Of a stretch of 64,000 nucleotides of DNA, positions 51,721 through 60,659 are shown piece after piece; the first letter of the stretch is position 1, and each line of letters begins with the position of its first letter. The notes under the pieces were generated by a model. It was not told where the DNA came from. It was given only the letters and a program-made list of their open reading frames with translations, and did not search any database. Both the position numbers and the translations under genes were made by a program. The stretch covers positions 1 to 64,000 of the forward strand of contig NZ_SCFY01000019.1 of assembly GCF_007049795.1 (NCBI RefSeq), written 5' to 3'. This stretch comes from Ectopseudomonas mendocina (GTDB lineage Bacteria > Pseudomonadota > Gammaproteobacteria > Pseudomonadales > Pseudomonadaceae).

Positions 51721-53643
51721 ATGCCCATCATTACTCTTCCCGACGGCAGTCAACGTTCGTTCGATCATCCGGTATCTGTGCTGGAGGTCGCTCAATCCAT
51801 TGGTGCGGGTCTGGCCAAGGCCACCCTGGCTGGCAAGGTAAACGGCAGGCAGGTCGATGCCTGTGACGTGATTGATACCGATGCCACCTTGCAGATCATC
51901 ACGCCGAAGGACGAAGAGGGGCTGGAAATCATCCGCCACTCCTGTGCTCACCTGGTTGGGCATGCAGTCAAGCAGCTGTATCCGAACGCCAAGATGGTGA
52001 TCGGGCCCGTCATTGACGAAGGCTTCTATTACGACATCGCCATTGATCGTCCTTTCACGCCGGAAGACATGGCAGCCATCGAAAAGCGCATGGCCGAGTT
52101 GATCGAGAAAGACTACGACGTCATCAAGAAGATGACCCCGCGCGCCGAGGTCATCGAGCTGTTCAAAGCTCGTGGCGAGGAATACAAGCTGCGCCTGATC
52201 GACGACATGCCGGACGAAACGGCCATGGGTCTGTACTTCCATGAAGAGTACGTCGACATGTGCCGCGGCCCGCACGTGCCGAACACGCGCTTCCTCAAGG
52301 CGTTCAAGCTGACTCGCATTTCCGGCGCCTACTGGCGCGGTGACTCGAAGAACGAGCAACTGCAGCGTGTTTACGGCACTGCCTGGGCGGACAAGAAGCA
52401 GCTGGCTGCTTATATCCAGCGCATCGAAGAGGCTGAAAAACGCGATCACCGTCGCATCGGCAAGCAGCTGGATCTGTTCCACCTGCAGGAAGAAGCGCCG
52501 GGCATGGTGTTCTGGCACCCCAATGGCTGGACTGTCTATCAGGTGCTGGAGCAGTACATGCGCCAGGTGCAGCGTGAGAACGGCTACGTGGAGGTGCGCA
52601 CACCGCAGGTGGTCGATCGCATCCTGTGGGAGCGTTCCGGGCATTGGTCCAACTACGCCGAAAACATGTTCACCACGGCTTCGGAAAACCGCGACTACGC
52701 GGTCAAACCGATGAACTGCCCGTGCCACGTGCAGATCTTCAATCAGGGTCTGAAGTCCTACCGCGACCTGCCGCTGCGCCTGGCCGAGTTCGGTGCTTGC
52801 CACCGCAACGAGCCGTCCGGCGCGCTGCACGGCATCATGCGTGTGCGTGGCTTCGTGCAGGACGATGCGCATATCTTCTGCACCGAAGAGCAGGTGAAGA
52901 AGGAAGCGGCCGATTTCATCAAGCTGACCCTGCAGGTCTATTCGGACTTCGGTTTCACCGATATCGCCATGAAGCTCTCGACTCGTCCCGCCAAGCGCGT
53001 TGGCTCCGATGAGTTGTGGGATCGTGCCGAGGGTGCGCTGGCCGAGGCGCTGAATGAGTCCGGTCTGGCTTGGGAATATCAGCCGGGCGAGGGTGCCTTC
53101 TACGGTCCGAAGATCGAATTCACCCTGCGTGACTGCCTGGGTCGTAACTGGCAGTGCGGTACGCTGCAGTACGATCCGAACCTGCCTGAGCGTCTGGATG
53201 CCAGCTACATCGCCGAAGACAACAACCGCAAACGCCCGGTCATGTTGCACCGCGCGATCCTCGGTTCGTTCGAGCGCTTCATCGGTATGCTGATCGAGCA
53301 CTATGCCGGTTCCTTCCCGGCTTGGCTCGCGCCGACCCAGGCGGTGATCATGAATATCACCGACAAGCAGGCCGATTTTGCCCGTGAAGTCGAGAAAACT
53401 CTCAATCAAAGCGGTTTTCGTGCCAAGGTTGACTTGAGAAACGAAAAGATCGGCTTTAAAATCCGCGAGCATACCTTGCTCAAGGTTCCCTATCTCTTGG
53501 TTATTGGAGATCGGGAGGTCGAGACTCGATCCGTTGCTGTCCGTACCCGTGAAGGCGTCGATCTGGGCTCTCTGCCCATCGAGCAGTTCGCCGCACAGTT
53601 GCAGCAAGCGGTTTCCCGGCGTGGTCGCCAAGATTTGGAGTAA
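51721..53643 (+). CDS. thrS: Threonyl-tRNA synthetase
   Basis: A 640-residue class II synthetase. Domains: TGS (1-62), editing domain with HSCAHLVGHAVKQLYP and the YYDIAID region, catalytic core with motif 2 (ACHRNEPSGALHGIMRVRGFVQDDAH) and motif 3 (LGSFERFIGMLIEHY), and the anticodon-binding domain. Zinc-site Cys is in KPMNCPCHVQIF. AGGAGAGGAGGCGCC precedes the ATG. It is the first gene of the infC-rpmI-rplT-pheST-ihfA block. Confidence 0.96.
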   Translation: MPIITLPDGSQRSFDHPVSVLEVAQSIGAGLAKATLAGKVNGRQVDACDVIDTDATLQIITPKDEEGLEIIRHSCAHLVGHAVKQLYPNAKMVIGPVIDEGFYYDIAIDRPFTPEDMAAIEKRMAELIEKDYDVIKKMTPRAEVIELFKARGEEYKLRLIDDMPDETAMGLYFHEEYVDMCRGPHVPNTRFLKAFKLTRISGAYWRGDSKNEQLQRVYGTAWADKKQLAAYIQRIEEAEKRDHRRIGKQLDLFHLQEEAPGMVFWHPNGWTVYQVLEQYMRQVQRENGYVEVRTPQVVDRILWERSGHWSNYAENMFTTASENRDYAVKPMNCPCHVQIFNQGLKSYRDLPLRLAEFGACHRNEPSGALHGIMRVRGFVQDDAHIFCTEEQVKKEAADFIKLTLQVYSDFGFTDIAMKLSTRPAKRVGSDELWDRAEGALAEALNESGLAWEYQPGEGAFYGPKIEFTLRDCLGRNWQCGTLQYDPNLPERLDASYIAEDNNRKRPVMLHRAILGSFERFIGMLIEHYAGSFPAWLAPTQAVIMNITDKQADFAREVEKTLNQSGFRAKVDLRNEKIGFKIREHTLLKVPYLLVIGDREVETRSVAVRTREGVDLGSLPIEQFAAQLQQAVSRRGRQDLE

Positions 53644-53648
53644 TAACT

Positions 53649-54194
53649 ATTAAGCGTGAAATGAGACAGGACAAGCGGGCCGCCCCTAAGGCGCCGATCA
53701 ACGAAAACATCACCGCTCGTGAAGTGCGCCTGATTGGCGCTGACGGCGAGCAGGTCGGTATTGTTTCGATCGATGAGGCATTGCGCGTGGCTGAAGAAGC
53801 CAAGCTGGATCTGGTAGAGATCTCAGCTGACGCAGTACCACCCGTTTGCCGCATCATGGACTACGGCAAGCACCTGTTCGAGAAGAAGAAGCAGGCTGCT
53901 ATCGCCAAGAAGAATCAGCACCAGCAACAGATCAAAGAAATCAAGTTTCGTCCAGGGACGGAAGAAGGGGATTACCAGGTAAAACTACGCAACCTGGTAC
54001 GTTTCCTTGAAGATGGGGATAAGGCCAAGGTATCTCTGAGATTCCGCGGTCGTGAGATGGCTCACCAGGAGCTGGGTATGGAGCTGCTCAAGCGGGTCGA
54101 ACAAGACCTGATCGAGCTTGGCACCGTAGAACAGCATCCTAAGCTGGAAGGACGCCAGCTGATGATGGTTATCGCACCCAAGAAGCGTAAATAA
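53649..54194 (+). CDS. infC: Translation initiation factor IF-3, ATT start
   Basis: A 181-residue protein. The start is the rare ATT at 53649 (IKREMRQDKRA), five bases after the thrS stop. GGAG lies in the last thrS codons. Rare ATT starts of infC are the known basis of its autoregulation, because IF-3 rejects non-canonical start codons. N-domain (INENITAREVRLIGADGEQ), linker rich in Lys and Gln, and C-domain (EIKFRPGTEEGDYQVKLRNL) are complete. Confidence 0.95.
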   Translation: MKREMRQDKRAAPKAPINENITAREVRLIGADGEQVGIVSIDEALRVAEEAKLDLVEISADAVPPVCRIMDYGKHLFEKKKQAAIAKKNQHQQQIKEIKFRPGTEEGDYQVKLRNLVRFLEDGDKAKVSLRFRGREMAHQELGMELLKRVEQDLIELGTVEQHPKLEGRQLMMVIAPKKRK

Positions 54195-54254
54195 TCTACC
54201 GGGCACTGGCAGGCCTGATGGTTATCAGTAGTTAATGAATGCGGAGTACAAAAC

Positions 54255-54449
54255 ATGCCAAAAATGAAAACCAAGAGCGGTGCTGCAAAGCGCTTCCTGA
54301 AGACTGCTACAGGCTTCAAGCACAAGCACGCTTTCAAGAGCCACATCCTGACCAAGATGTCCACGAAACGTAAGCGCCAGCTGCGTGGCAGTTCGCTGAT
54401 CGGTCCGTCGGACAAAGCTAAAGTCGAGCGCATGCTGCGCGTTCGTTAA
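54255..54449 (+). CDS. rpmI: Ribosomal protein bL35
   Basis: 64 residues, MPKMKTKSGAAKRFLKTATG and so on, highly basic, ending RMLRVR. GCGGAGTACAAAAC before the start. It lies 60 bp after infC. The leader may be the site of L20 autoregulation known in other bacteria. Confidence 0.96.
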   Translation: MPKMKTKSGAAKRFLKTATGFKHKHAFKSHILTKMSTKRKRQLRGSSLIGPSDKAKVERMLRVR

Positions 54450-54479
54450 TTCGGTCAAGATACTTAGAGGTAATTACTC

Positions 54480-54836
54480 ATGGCTCGTGTTAAGCGTGGC
54501 GTTATCGCTCGTGCTCGTCACAAAAAGATTCTGAAACTGGCTAAAGGCTACTACGGCGCTCGTTCGCGCGTGTTCCGTGTTGCCAAGCAGGCTGTCATCA
54601 AGGCTGGTCAATATGCCTACCGTGACCGTCGTCAGAAAAAACGTCAGTTCCGCGCACTGTGGATCGCTCGTATCAACGCTGGTGCTCGCGTCAACGGTCT
54701 GTCCTACAGCCGTCTGATCGCTGGCCTGAAGAAAGCGTCGATCGAAATCGACCGTAAGGTTCTGGCTGATCTGGCTGTGAACGAAAAAGCGGCGTTTGCT
54801 GCGATTGTCGAGAAAGCTAAGGCCGTTCTGGCTTAA
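54480..54836 (+). CDS. rplT: Ribosomal protein bL20
   Basis: 118 residues, MARVKRGVIARARHKKILKL, with a basic N-terminal helix and the RQKKRQFRALWIARINA core. GAGGTAATTACTC precedes the start. In other bacteria L20 represses its own operon. Confidence 0.96.
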   Translation: MARVKRGVIARARHKKILKLAKGYYGARSRVFRVAKQAVIKAGQYAYRDRRQKKRQFRALWIARINAGARVNGLSYSRLIAGLKKASIEIDRKVLADLAVNEKAAFAAIVEKAKAVLA

Positions 54837-54879
54837 GTCCCCCGACAATCACCGGGTTCGCCCGGTGGCAACGTCAAAG

Positions 54880-54914
54880 ATAGGGGAAGAGCCTTAACAG
54901 CTCTTCCCCTATTT
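54880..54914 (+). terminator. Terminator or attenuator between rplT and pheS
   Basis: TAGGGGAAGAGC and GCTCTTCCCCTA form a 12-bp stem with a seven-base loop, followed by TTTCG, 18 bp before pheS. Read-through is needed for pheST unless there is an internal promoter. No phenylalanine-rich leader peptide is visible. Confidence 0.75.
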
Positions 54915-54932
54915 CGTATCTGGAGTCTGTAA

Positions 54933-55949
54933 ATGGAAAATCTGGATGCATTGGTCTCGCAAGCGCTTGAGGCCGTGCAACGAAGTGAAGATGTCAATGC
55001 CCTGGAACAGCTCCGGGTTCAGTACCTTGGCAAGAAAGGCGAACTGACCGCCCTGATGCAGACTCTGGGCAAGCTGTCGGCCGAAGAGCGCCCACAGGCT
55101 GGCGCCCTGATCAATACTGCCAAGAATCAAGTGCAAGACGCCCTGAATGCCCGCAAATCCGTGCTTGAGCAGGCCCTGCTCGCCGAGAAGCTGGCGTCCG
55201 AGCGGATTGACGTGACCCTGCCTGGCCGTGGCCAGGCATCCGGTGGTCTGCACCCGGTCACTCGCACGCTCGAGCGTGTCGAGCAGTTCTTCACCCATAT
55301 CGGCTACAACGTGGCCGAGGGTCCGGAAGTCGAAGACGACTACCACAACTTCGAGGCGCTCAACATCCCTGGCCACCACCCGGCGCGGGCGATGCACGAC
55401 ACCTTCTATTTCAACGCGAACATGCTGCTGCGTACCCACACCTCGCCGGTGCAGGTACGCACCATGGAATCGCAGCAGCCGCCGATCCGTATCGTTTGCC
55501 CTGGTCGTGTGTATCGCTGCGACTCCGATATCACCCACTCGCCGATGTTCCACCAGGTCGAAGGCCTGCTGGTCGACGAGGACATCAGCTTCGCTGACCT
55601 CAAGGGCACCATCGAGGAATTCCTTCGTGTGTTCTTCGAAAAACCACTGGGTGTGCGTTTCCGTCCTTCCTTCTTCCCCTTCACCGAGCCGTCGGCCGAA
55701 GTCGACATGCAGTGCGTGATGTGCAGCGGCAAGGGCTGTCGCGTTTGCAAGCAGACCGGTTGGCTGGAAGTGATGGGCTGCGGCATGGTCCACCCGAACG
55801 TGCTGCGTATGAGCGGCATCGACCCGGAGAAATACTCCGGCTTCGCCTTCGGTATGGGTGTCGAGCGCCTGGCCATGTTGCGTTACGGCGTCAATGACTT
55901 GCGCCTGTTCTTCGATAACGACCTGCGGTTCCTGGCGCAATTTCGCTAG
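54933..55949 (+). CDS. pheS: Phenylalanyl-tRNA synthetase alpha subunit
   Basis: 338 residues. N-terminal coiled coil, motif 1-3 class II core with HPVTRTLERVEQFF, RTHTSPVQVRTM, PGRVYRCD, MFHQVEG, and FGMGVERLAMLRYGVNDLRLFFDNDLRFL at the end. A CxxC pair set (CVMCSGKGCRVCKQTGW) near residue 265, present in some bacteria, may bind zinc. Forms an alpha2-beta2 enzyme with pheT. Confidence 0.96.
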   Translation: MENLDALVSQALEAVQRSEDVNALEQLRVQYLGKKGELTALMQTLGKLSAEERPQAGALINTAKNQVQDALNARKSVLEQALLAEKLASERIDVTLPGRGQASGGLHPVTRTLERVEQFFTHIGYNVAEGPEVEDDYHNFEALNIPGHHPARAMHDTFYFNANMLLRTHTSPVQVRTMESQQPPIRIVCPGRVYRCDSDITHSPMFHQVEGLLVDEDISFADLKGTIEEFLRVFFEKPLGVRFRPSFFPFTEPSAEVDMQCVMCSGKGCRVCKQTGWLEVMGCGMVHPNVLRMSGIDPEKYSGFAFGMGVERLAMLRYGVNDLRLFFDNDLRFLAQFR

Positions 55950-55993
55950 CAGCCGCCCCTCGTGATCGAATTCGTTTAAGGAGAACAGACAAC

Positions 55994-58372
55994 ATGAAAT
56001 TCAGTGAACAATGGCTGCGCAGTTGGGTGAATCCCGACGTATCCCGCGAGGATCTGGTCGCACGCCTGTCCATGGTCGGCCTCGAAGTCGACGCGGTGCA
56101 GCCTGTGGCCGGCCCCTTCAGTGGCATCGTGGTCGGTGAGATCCTCAGCGCCGAACAACACCCGGACGCTGACAAGCTGCGCGTATGCCAGGTGAGCAAT
56201 GGCGCCGAGACCTTCCAGGTCGTCTGCGGCGCGCCCAATGCCCGTGCTGGCATCAAGATTCCGTTTGCCATGATCGGCGCCGAGCTGCCGGGCGACTTCA
56301 GGATCAAGAAGGCCAAACTGCGCGGCGTGGAGTCGCAAGGCATGCTGTGCTCGGCTTCCGAACTGCAGATCAGTGACGACAACAGCGGCCTGATGGAACT
56401 GGCGGCTGATGCGCTGGTAGGTAGTGACATTCGCTCCTACCTGCAACTGGACGACGCCAGCATCGAGATCGGCCTGACCCCTAACCGTGGTGACTGCCTG
56501 TCGCTCGCCGGCCTGGCTCGGGAAGTCGGCGCCATGTACAGCGCTTCCGTTTCGCCAGTCGCTATCGACGCCGTTGCGCCTGCGCATGACGAAGTGCGCC
56601 CTGTCGAGGTGCTCGCGCCCAAGGCATGCCCGCGTTACCTCGGTCGCGTGGTGCGTAACGTTGACCTGTCTCGCCCGACCCCGCTGTGGATGGTCGAGCG
56701 CCTGCGTCGTTCCGATATTCGCAGCATCGATGCGGCGGTGGACATCACCAACTACGTGATGCTCGAGCTGGGCCAGCCGATGCACGCCTTCGACCTCGCC
56801 GAAATCAATGGCGGCATTCTCGTGCGCATGGCTGAAGAGGGCGAGAAGCTGGTGTTGCTCGACGGCCAGGAAGTCAGCCTGCGTGCCGATACTCTAGTCA
56901 TCGCTGATCATGGCCGCGCGCTGGCCATCGCCGGCGTGATGGGCGGTGAGCACAGCGGTGTGAGCGACAATACCCGCGATCTGTTCCTGGAAAGCGCCTT
57001 CTTCGACAATATCGCTGTCGCTGGTAAGGCTCGTTCCTACGGCTTGCATACCGATGCCTCGCACCGCTTCGAACGTGGTGTGGACTCGCAGCTGGCACGC
57101 AAGGCAATGGAGCGTGCTACTGCGCTGCTGCTGGAAGTCGTCGGCGGCGAAGCAGGCCCGATCATCGAGGCGAGTAGCGAGGCGGACCTGCCGAGCGTGG
57201 CGCCGATCACTCTGCGTGCCGAGCGTATCAGCCAGATGTTGGGCATGGACATGGACGGCGCCGAGGTCGAGCGCCTGCTAACTGCGCTGGGTCTGGGCGT
57301 CAGCGCTCAGGGTGCCGGCCAGTGGCTGGTCAGCGTGCCTAGCCATCGCTTCGATATCAGCCTGGAAGTGGACCTGATCGAAGAACTGGGTCGCCTGTAT
57401 GGCTACAACCGTCTGCCGGTACGCTACCCGCAAGCTCGTCTGGCGCCGCAGGCCAAAGCCGAAGCGCGCGCCGAACTGCCGGCACTGCGTCGTCTGCTGG
57501 TCGCCCGTGGTTATCAGGAAGCGATCACCTACAGCTTCATCGACCCGAAGCTCTTCGAGCTGTTCGCTCCAGGGGTAGAGCCGCTGCAACTGGCCAATCC
57601 GATCTCTGCCGATATGGCTGCCATGCGTTCCTCGCTGTGGCCGGGTCTGGTCAAGGCACTACAGCACAACCTCAATCGCCAGCAGTCGCGCGTGCGCCTG
57701 TTCGAGAGCGGCCTGCGTTTTGTCGGTCAGCTGGAAGGTCTGCAGCAGGAGTCCATGCTCGCTGGCGTGATCACCGGCAGCCGCCTGCCCGAAGGTTGGG
57801 CCAACAGCCGTGATAGCGTCGACTTCTATGATCTGAAGGCCGATGTCGAGGCGCTGCTGGGTTATGCCGGTGCAGCTGATGCTTTCAGCTTCGTGCCGGG
57901 CGAGCATCCTGCTCTGCATCCGGGCCAGACTGCTCGCATCGAGCGGGAAGGGCGTCTGGTCGGTTTCATCGGTGCTCTGCATCCTGAGTTGGCCAAGACA
58001 TTGGGCTTGGATCAGTCGGTGTTCCTCTTCGAGTTGGTGCTGGCTGAAGTGGCTGCTGGCCGCATGCCGGCGTTCAGCGAGTTGTCGCGCTTCCCTGAAG
58101 TGCGTCGCGACCTGGCGCTGCTAGTTGATCGCGAGCAGCCGGCCGAGGCTGTGCTGGGCGCAATCCGTGAAACAGCGGGAGAATGGCTGACGGACCTCAA
58201 GCTATTTGACGTCTATCACGGTAAAGGCATTGATCCGCTTAGAAAAAGCCTTGCCGTCGGCTTGACCTGGCAACATCCATCGCGCACTCTTAATGACGAT
58301 GAGGTGAGTACTACTACGCAAAATATCCTCACCTGCCTCGAACAAAGGTTCAACGCCACGTTAAGGAAGTAG
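55994..58372 (+). CDS. pheT: Phenylalanyl-tRNA synthetase beta subunit
   Basis: 792 residues. N-terminal tRNA-binding OB fold (EQHPDADKLRVCQVSNG), B3/B4 editing domain, B5, core B6/B7, and the C-terminal FDX-ACB domain (LSRFPEVRRDLALLVDREQPA). AAGGAGAACAGACA precedes the ATG. It is 44 bp after pheS. Confidence 0.96.
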   Translation: MKFSEQWLRSWVNPDVSREDLVARLSMVGLEVDAVQPVAGPFSGIVVGEILSAEQHPDADKLRVCQVSNGAETFQVVCGAPNARAGIKIPFAMIGAELPGDFRIKKAKLRGVESQGMLCSASELQISDDNSGLMELAADALVGSDIRSYLQLDDASIEIGLTPNRGDCLSLAGLAREVGAMYSASVSPVAIDAVAPAHDEVRPVEVLAPKACPRYLGRVVRNVDLSRPTPLWMVERLRRSDIRSIDAAVDITNYVMLELGQPMHAFDLAEINGGILVRMAEEGEKLVLLDGQEVSLRADTLVIADHGRALAIAGVMGGEHSGVSDNTRDLFLESAFFDNIAVAGKARSYGLHTDASHRFERGVDSQLARKAMERATALLLEVVGGEAGPIIEASSEADLPSVAPITLRAERISQMLGMDMDGAEVERLLTALGLGVSAQGAGQWLVSVPSHRFDISLEVDLIEELGRLYGYNRLPVRYPQARLAPQAKAEARAELPALRRLLVARGYQEAITYSFIDPKLFELFAPGVEPLQLANPISADMAAMRSSLWPGLVKALQHNLNRQQSRVRLFESGLRFVGQLEGLQQESMLAGVITGSRLPEGWANSRDSVDFYDLKADVEALLGYAGAADAFSFVPGEHPALHPGQTARIEREGRLVGFIGALHPELAKTLGLDQSVFLFELVLAEVAAGRMPAFSELSRFPEVRRDLALLVDREQPAEAVLGAIRETAGEWLTDLKLFDVYHGKGIDPLRKSLAVGLTWQHPSRTLNDDEVSTTTQNILTCLEQRFNATLRK

Positions 58373-58375
58373 CGT

Positions 58376-58678
58376 ATGGGGGCTCTGACGAAAGCTGAGA
58401 TGGCGGAACGTCTGTATGAAGAGCTCGGCCTGAACAAACGAGAAGCCAAGGAACTGGTGGAGCTGTTTTTTGAAGAGATCCGCCAGGCTCTTGAGCTGAA
58501 CGAACAGGTCAAGCTGTCCGGGTTCGGCAACTTCGACTTGCGCGATAAGCGCCAGCGACCCGGCCGTAACCCGAAAACAGGGGAAGAGATTCCAATCACG
58601 GCTCGCCGTGTGGTCACTTTTCGTCCAGGGCAAAAATTGAAAGCCAGGGTCGAGGCCTATGCTGGAACCAAGTCATAA
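58376..58678 (+). CDS. ihfA: Integration host factor alpha
   Basis: 100 residues, MGALTKAEMAERLYEELGLN, with the DNA-arm sequence RPGRNPKTGEEIPITARRVVTFRPGQKLK. It starts three bases after pheT, as in other gammaproteobacteria. Bends DNA in regulation and site-specific recombination. Confidence 0.96.
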   Translation: MGALTKAEMAERLYEELGLNKREAKELVELFFEEIRQALELNEQVKLSGFGNFDLRDKRQRPGRNPKTGEEIPITARRVVTFRPGQKLKARVEAYAGTKS

Positions 58679-59015
58679 CGACGAACTACCGGCAATTCCC
58701 GGCAAACGCTACTTCACCATTGGTGAGGTCAGTGAACTCTGCGCGGTCAAGCCCCACGTTCTACGTTACTGGGAGCAGGAATTCCCACAGCTGAATCCGG
58801 TAAAGCGGCGGGGTAACCGTCGCTATTACCAGCGTCAGGATGTGCTGATGATTCGGCAGATTCGTGCGCTTCTGTACGATCAAGGCTTCACCATCGGTGG
58901 CGCACGCCAGCGCCTTTCTGGTGACGAAGCCAAAGACGACACCACTCAGTATCGTCAGCTGATCAAACAGATGATCGCCGAGCTCGAGGACGTTTTGCAC
59001 GTGCTGAAGAAGTAG
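58659..59015 (+). CDS. MerR-type regulator next to ihfA
   Basis: 118 residues with an N-terminal winged helix-turn-helix (YFTIGEVSELCAVKPHVLRYWEQEFPQL, RRGNRRYYQRQDVLMIRQI) and a C-terminal helix for dimerisation. It overlaps ihfA by 20 bp, as in P. aeruginosa PA2737. There are no conserved ligand cysteines. Its regulon is unknown. Confidence 0.9.
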   Translation: MLEPSHNDELPAIPGKRYFTIGEVSELCAVKPHVLRYWEQEFPQLNPVKRRGNRRYYQRQDVLMIRQIRALLYDQGFTIGGARQRLSGDEAKDDTTQYRQLIKQMIAELEDVLHVLKK

Positions 59016-59028
59016 GGCTAAGAAAAAG

Positions 59029-59058
59029 TTGCCTTATTTCAAAAGCTTAATGTATAGT
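59029..59058 (+). promoter_or_regulatory. Promoter of tRNA-Pro
   Basis: TTGCCT and TATAGT spaced 18 bp, ending 32 bp before the tRNA, with a GC-rich stretch (CCTCCCGC) after the -10. Confidence 0.65.
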
Positions 59059-59090
59059 TCCTCCCGCTTTCGGTCATCCAAAAGCATCGT

Positions 59091-59167
59091 CGGGGCGTAG
59101 CGCAGCCCGGTAGCGCACTTGCATGGGGTGCAAGGGGTCGAGTGTTCGAATCACTCCGTCCCGACCA
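59091..59167 (+). tRNA. tRNA-Pro(GGG)
   Basis: 77 nt with encoded CCA. Acceptor CGGGGCG pairs with CGTCCCG; anticodon loop ATGGGGT gives GGG. This tRNA is a likely anchor for the mobile island that follows. Confidence 0.95.
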
Positions 59168-59180
59168 AAAAACCCTAGAA

Positions 59181-59212
59181 AATCCAGTCACTTAACGGTG
59201 ACTGGATTTTTT
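59181..59212 (+). terminator. Terminator after tRNA-Pro
   Basis: AATCCAGTCAC and GTGACTGGATT with a six-base loop and seven T residues. Its right part contains AACGGTGAC, the inverse of the GTCACCGTT repeat that follows. Confidence 0.85.
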
Positions 59213-59256
59213 TATGCCTGATGGTTTTCTCACCCCGCCTAGAAATCTGCGTTTTG

Positions 59257-59316
59257 GTCACCGTTGGGTCACCGTTAGCCTTAATCTGATTTCTCCAGAT
59301 TGGCCTCGTCACCGTT
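59257..59316 (+). repeat. Iteron-like GTCACCGTT repeats
   Basis: Copies at 59257-59265, 59268-59276 and 59308-59316, plus the inverse at 59194-59202. The first two are 11 bp apart. Their position before a replication-type gene suggests initiator binding. Confidence 0.5.
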
Positions 59317-59565
59317 TCGGCCATCTTGAGGCTCTGCTAAGCCGGAGCCCCACTCAGCTAACTCTCCCAAAGCTCAATGCGGCAAATCTCTCGACAGGCC
59401 GGGCAATGTTGCTCCCCATTGCCCAGCCTGATCGGGAGGGTCGGCTCTGGTCAGGGCTGCATCTATTGATATAGCTATTAACTACCAACTCTTACTACCC
59501 ATCACTACCCATGACCACTGACTACACCGGAGGGAAAGAAGACCAGTAAAAAGAAACACATCACG

Positions 59566-59595
59566 TACCTGGTATGCGACATAACCAACCAGGTA
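59566..59595. promoter_or_regulatory. TACCTGGT inverted repeat before the Gp2-like gene
   Basis: TACCTGGT and ACCAGGTA are separated by 14 bp and end seven bases before the ATG. It may be an operator or a nicking site of the HUH protein. Confidence 0.5.
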
Positions 59596-59602
59596 CTCAG
59601 CC

Positions 59603-60577
59603 ATGAACAACCTCAAGCACAACACCCACCTCTCACAGTCCGACATAGCCCTGCAGATCGAATCACTCGTCCAGGCTATCGAGCGCAGCGATACACCCGC
59701 ATATCGGATCACGCACAAACGGTCAGGCTATGAGCAGGTCGAGCAGACCAGACTCTCCCGGTACTTCACCCACGTCCAGCAGATGTACAACCTGTTTGAT
59801 GACCGAGTGCCATACGACTACAGCGAGCACCTGTTAGCGTTCCGGGAGGCCTGTGACGATATCGGCCTTCAGCGTTCACCCAATGGCCCTGTCTGCATGA
59901 GCGAGACGGGTACGTACTGGCTCAGCCATGAGCAGAGCATGAACGTCCTGACCGCACGGATCCGAGAGTTGACCCGCCAGCGGTGGTATCGGCGTAGGCC
60001 TGGGGATCGCCGAGAACTGGCCAAGCAGCAGGCGAGGGAGATAGAGGCGTACACAGATGCTGTGATGAGTCTTTACTCACGCACTACGGTCATCAGACTG
60101 GACCTCTACTACCGACCTGAAACTAAGGCCAGGCAGCGCGTCGAGCAGGTATTCGATCACCTGGATGATCTGATCTATGAGCACAGCCGTAATCCGATAT
60201 TCGAGCACCTGATTGGCTACACCTACTCAGTCGAGCAAGGAGATCGCAATGGCGAGAGGGGTTATCACATCCATGCGGCCTACTTCTTCAATGGCAACCA
60301 GGTCTGCCGTGATGTTTGGAAGGCGATTGAGATCAGCGAACTGTGGGAGGAAGTCACGCGTGGTCAGGGATATGCCCATAGCTGCAACCATGACAAGGAA
60401 CGGTATGGCGACGAGTGCGGCATCGGCTTGATCCAGCGGGAGGATCAGTCGAAACGGGCCCATACGCACTACGCCATGAAATACCTAGTCAAGGACGATC
60501 AGCACCTGCGCTTGAAGCCTGCAGGGGCTCGCTGTCTGCGTAAGGGCTCTCTGGGTCGGTTCCGTCGGTCTGCATAG
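59603..60577 (+). CDS. Inovirus Gp2 / YagK-YfjJ type HUH replication protein
   Basis: A 324-residue protein. The C-terminal half has the three motifs of HUH initiators: a TVIRLDLYYRP strand (about 161-171), the metal-binding H222-I-H224 in GYHIHAAYFFNGN, and Y290-x-x-K293 in HTHYAMKYLVK. It ends in a basic tail GSLGRFRR. This fits the YagK/YfjJ C-terminal domain of P4-like prophages and inovirus-type Gp2 replication proteins, which nick DNA for rolling-circle replication. No strong ribosome site precedes the ATG. It has lower GC and different codon use from the preceding genes, as expected for acquired DNA. The element has no coat or zot genes here. Confidence 0.72.
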   Translation: MNNLKHNTHLSQSDIALQIESLVQAIERSDTPAYRITHKRSGYEQVEQTRLSRYFTHVQQMYNLFDDRVPYDYSEHLLAFREACDDIGLQRSPNGPVCMSETGTYWLSHEQSMNVLTARIRELTRQRWYRRRPGDRRELAKQQAREIEAYTDAVMSLYSRTTVIRLDLYYRPETKARQRVEQVFDHLDDLIYEHSRNPIFEHLIGYTYSVEQGDRNGERGYHIHAAYFFNGNQVCRDVWKAIEISELWEEVTRGQGYAHSCNHDKERYGDECGIGLIQREDQSKRAHTHYAMKYLVKDDQHLRLKPAGARCLRKGSLGRFRRSA

Positions 60578-60659
60578 ATTTTTCCGAGTTTCCTCCCTGA
60601 ACTTCTGTTGATGGTTTAGGCTCAGGCCAGGAATCAAATGCTGACGAGAGCGCTGCGGG

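Larger units (their letters stand above)
59213..59602. other. Non-coding start of the mobile island
   Basis: No convincing gene. It holds three direct GTCACCGTT copies (59257-59316) and the inverted repeat 59566-59595. A run of TACC/TACCA pentamers occurs at 59479-59520. A possible reading frame of 86 codons has no recognisable features. Confidence 0.55.

Noticed and set aside
51667..53631. A 654-codon open frame antisense to thrS
   Set aside because: It is a shadow of thrS. The product is low-complexity and unlike any protein I know.
54837..54932. Phenylalanine leader-peptide attenuation of pheST
   Set aside because: The hairpin is there, but no short frame with clustered Phe codons precedes it.
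59214..59474. An 86-codon open frame after tRNA-Pro
   Set aside because: It begins in the terminator T-run, contains the GTCACCGTT repeats, and has no recognisable domain or ribosome site.
59603..60577. Filamentous phage genome in the island
   Set aside because: Only the Gp2-like gene is present; coat, zot and ssDNA-binding genes are absent, so a satellite or remnant is the better reading.
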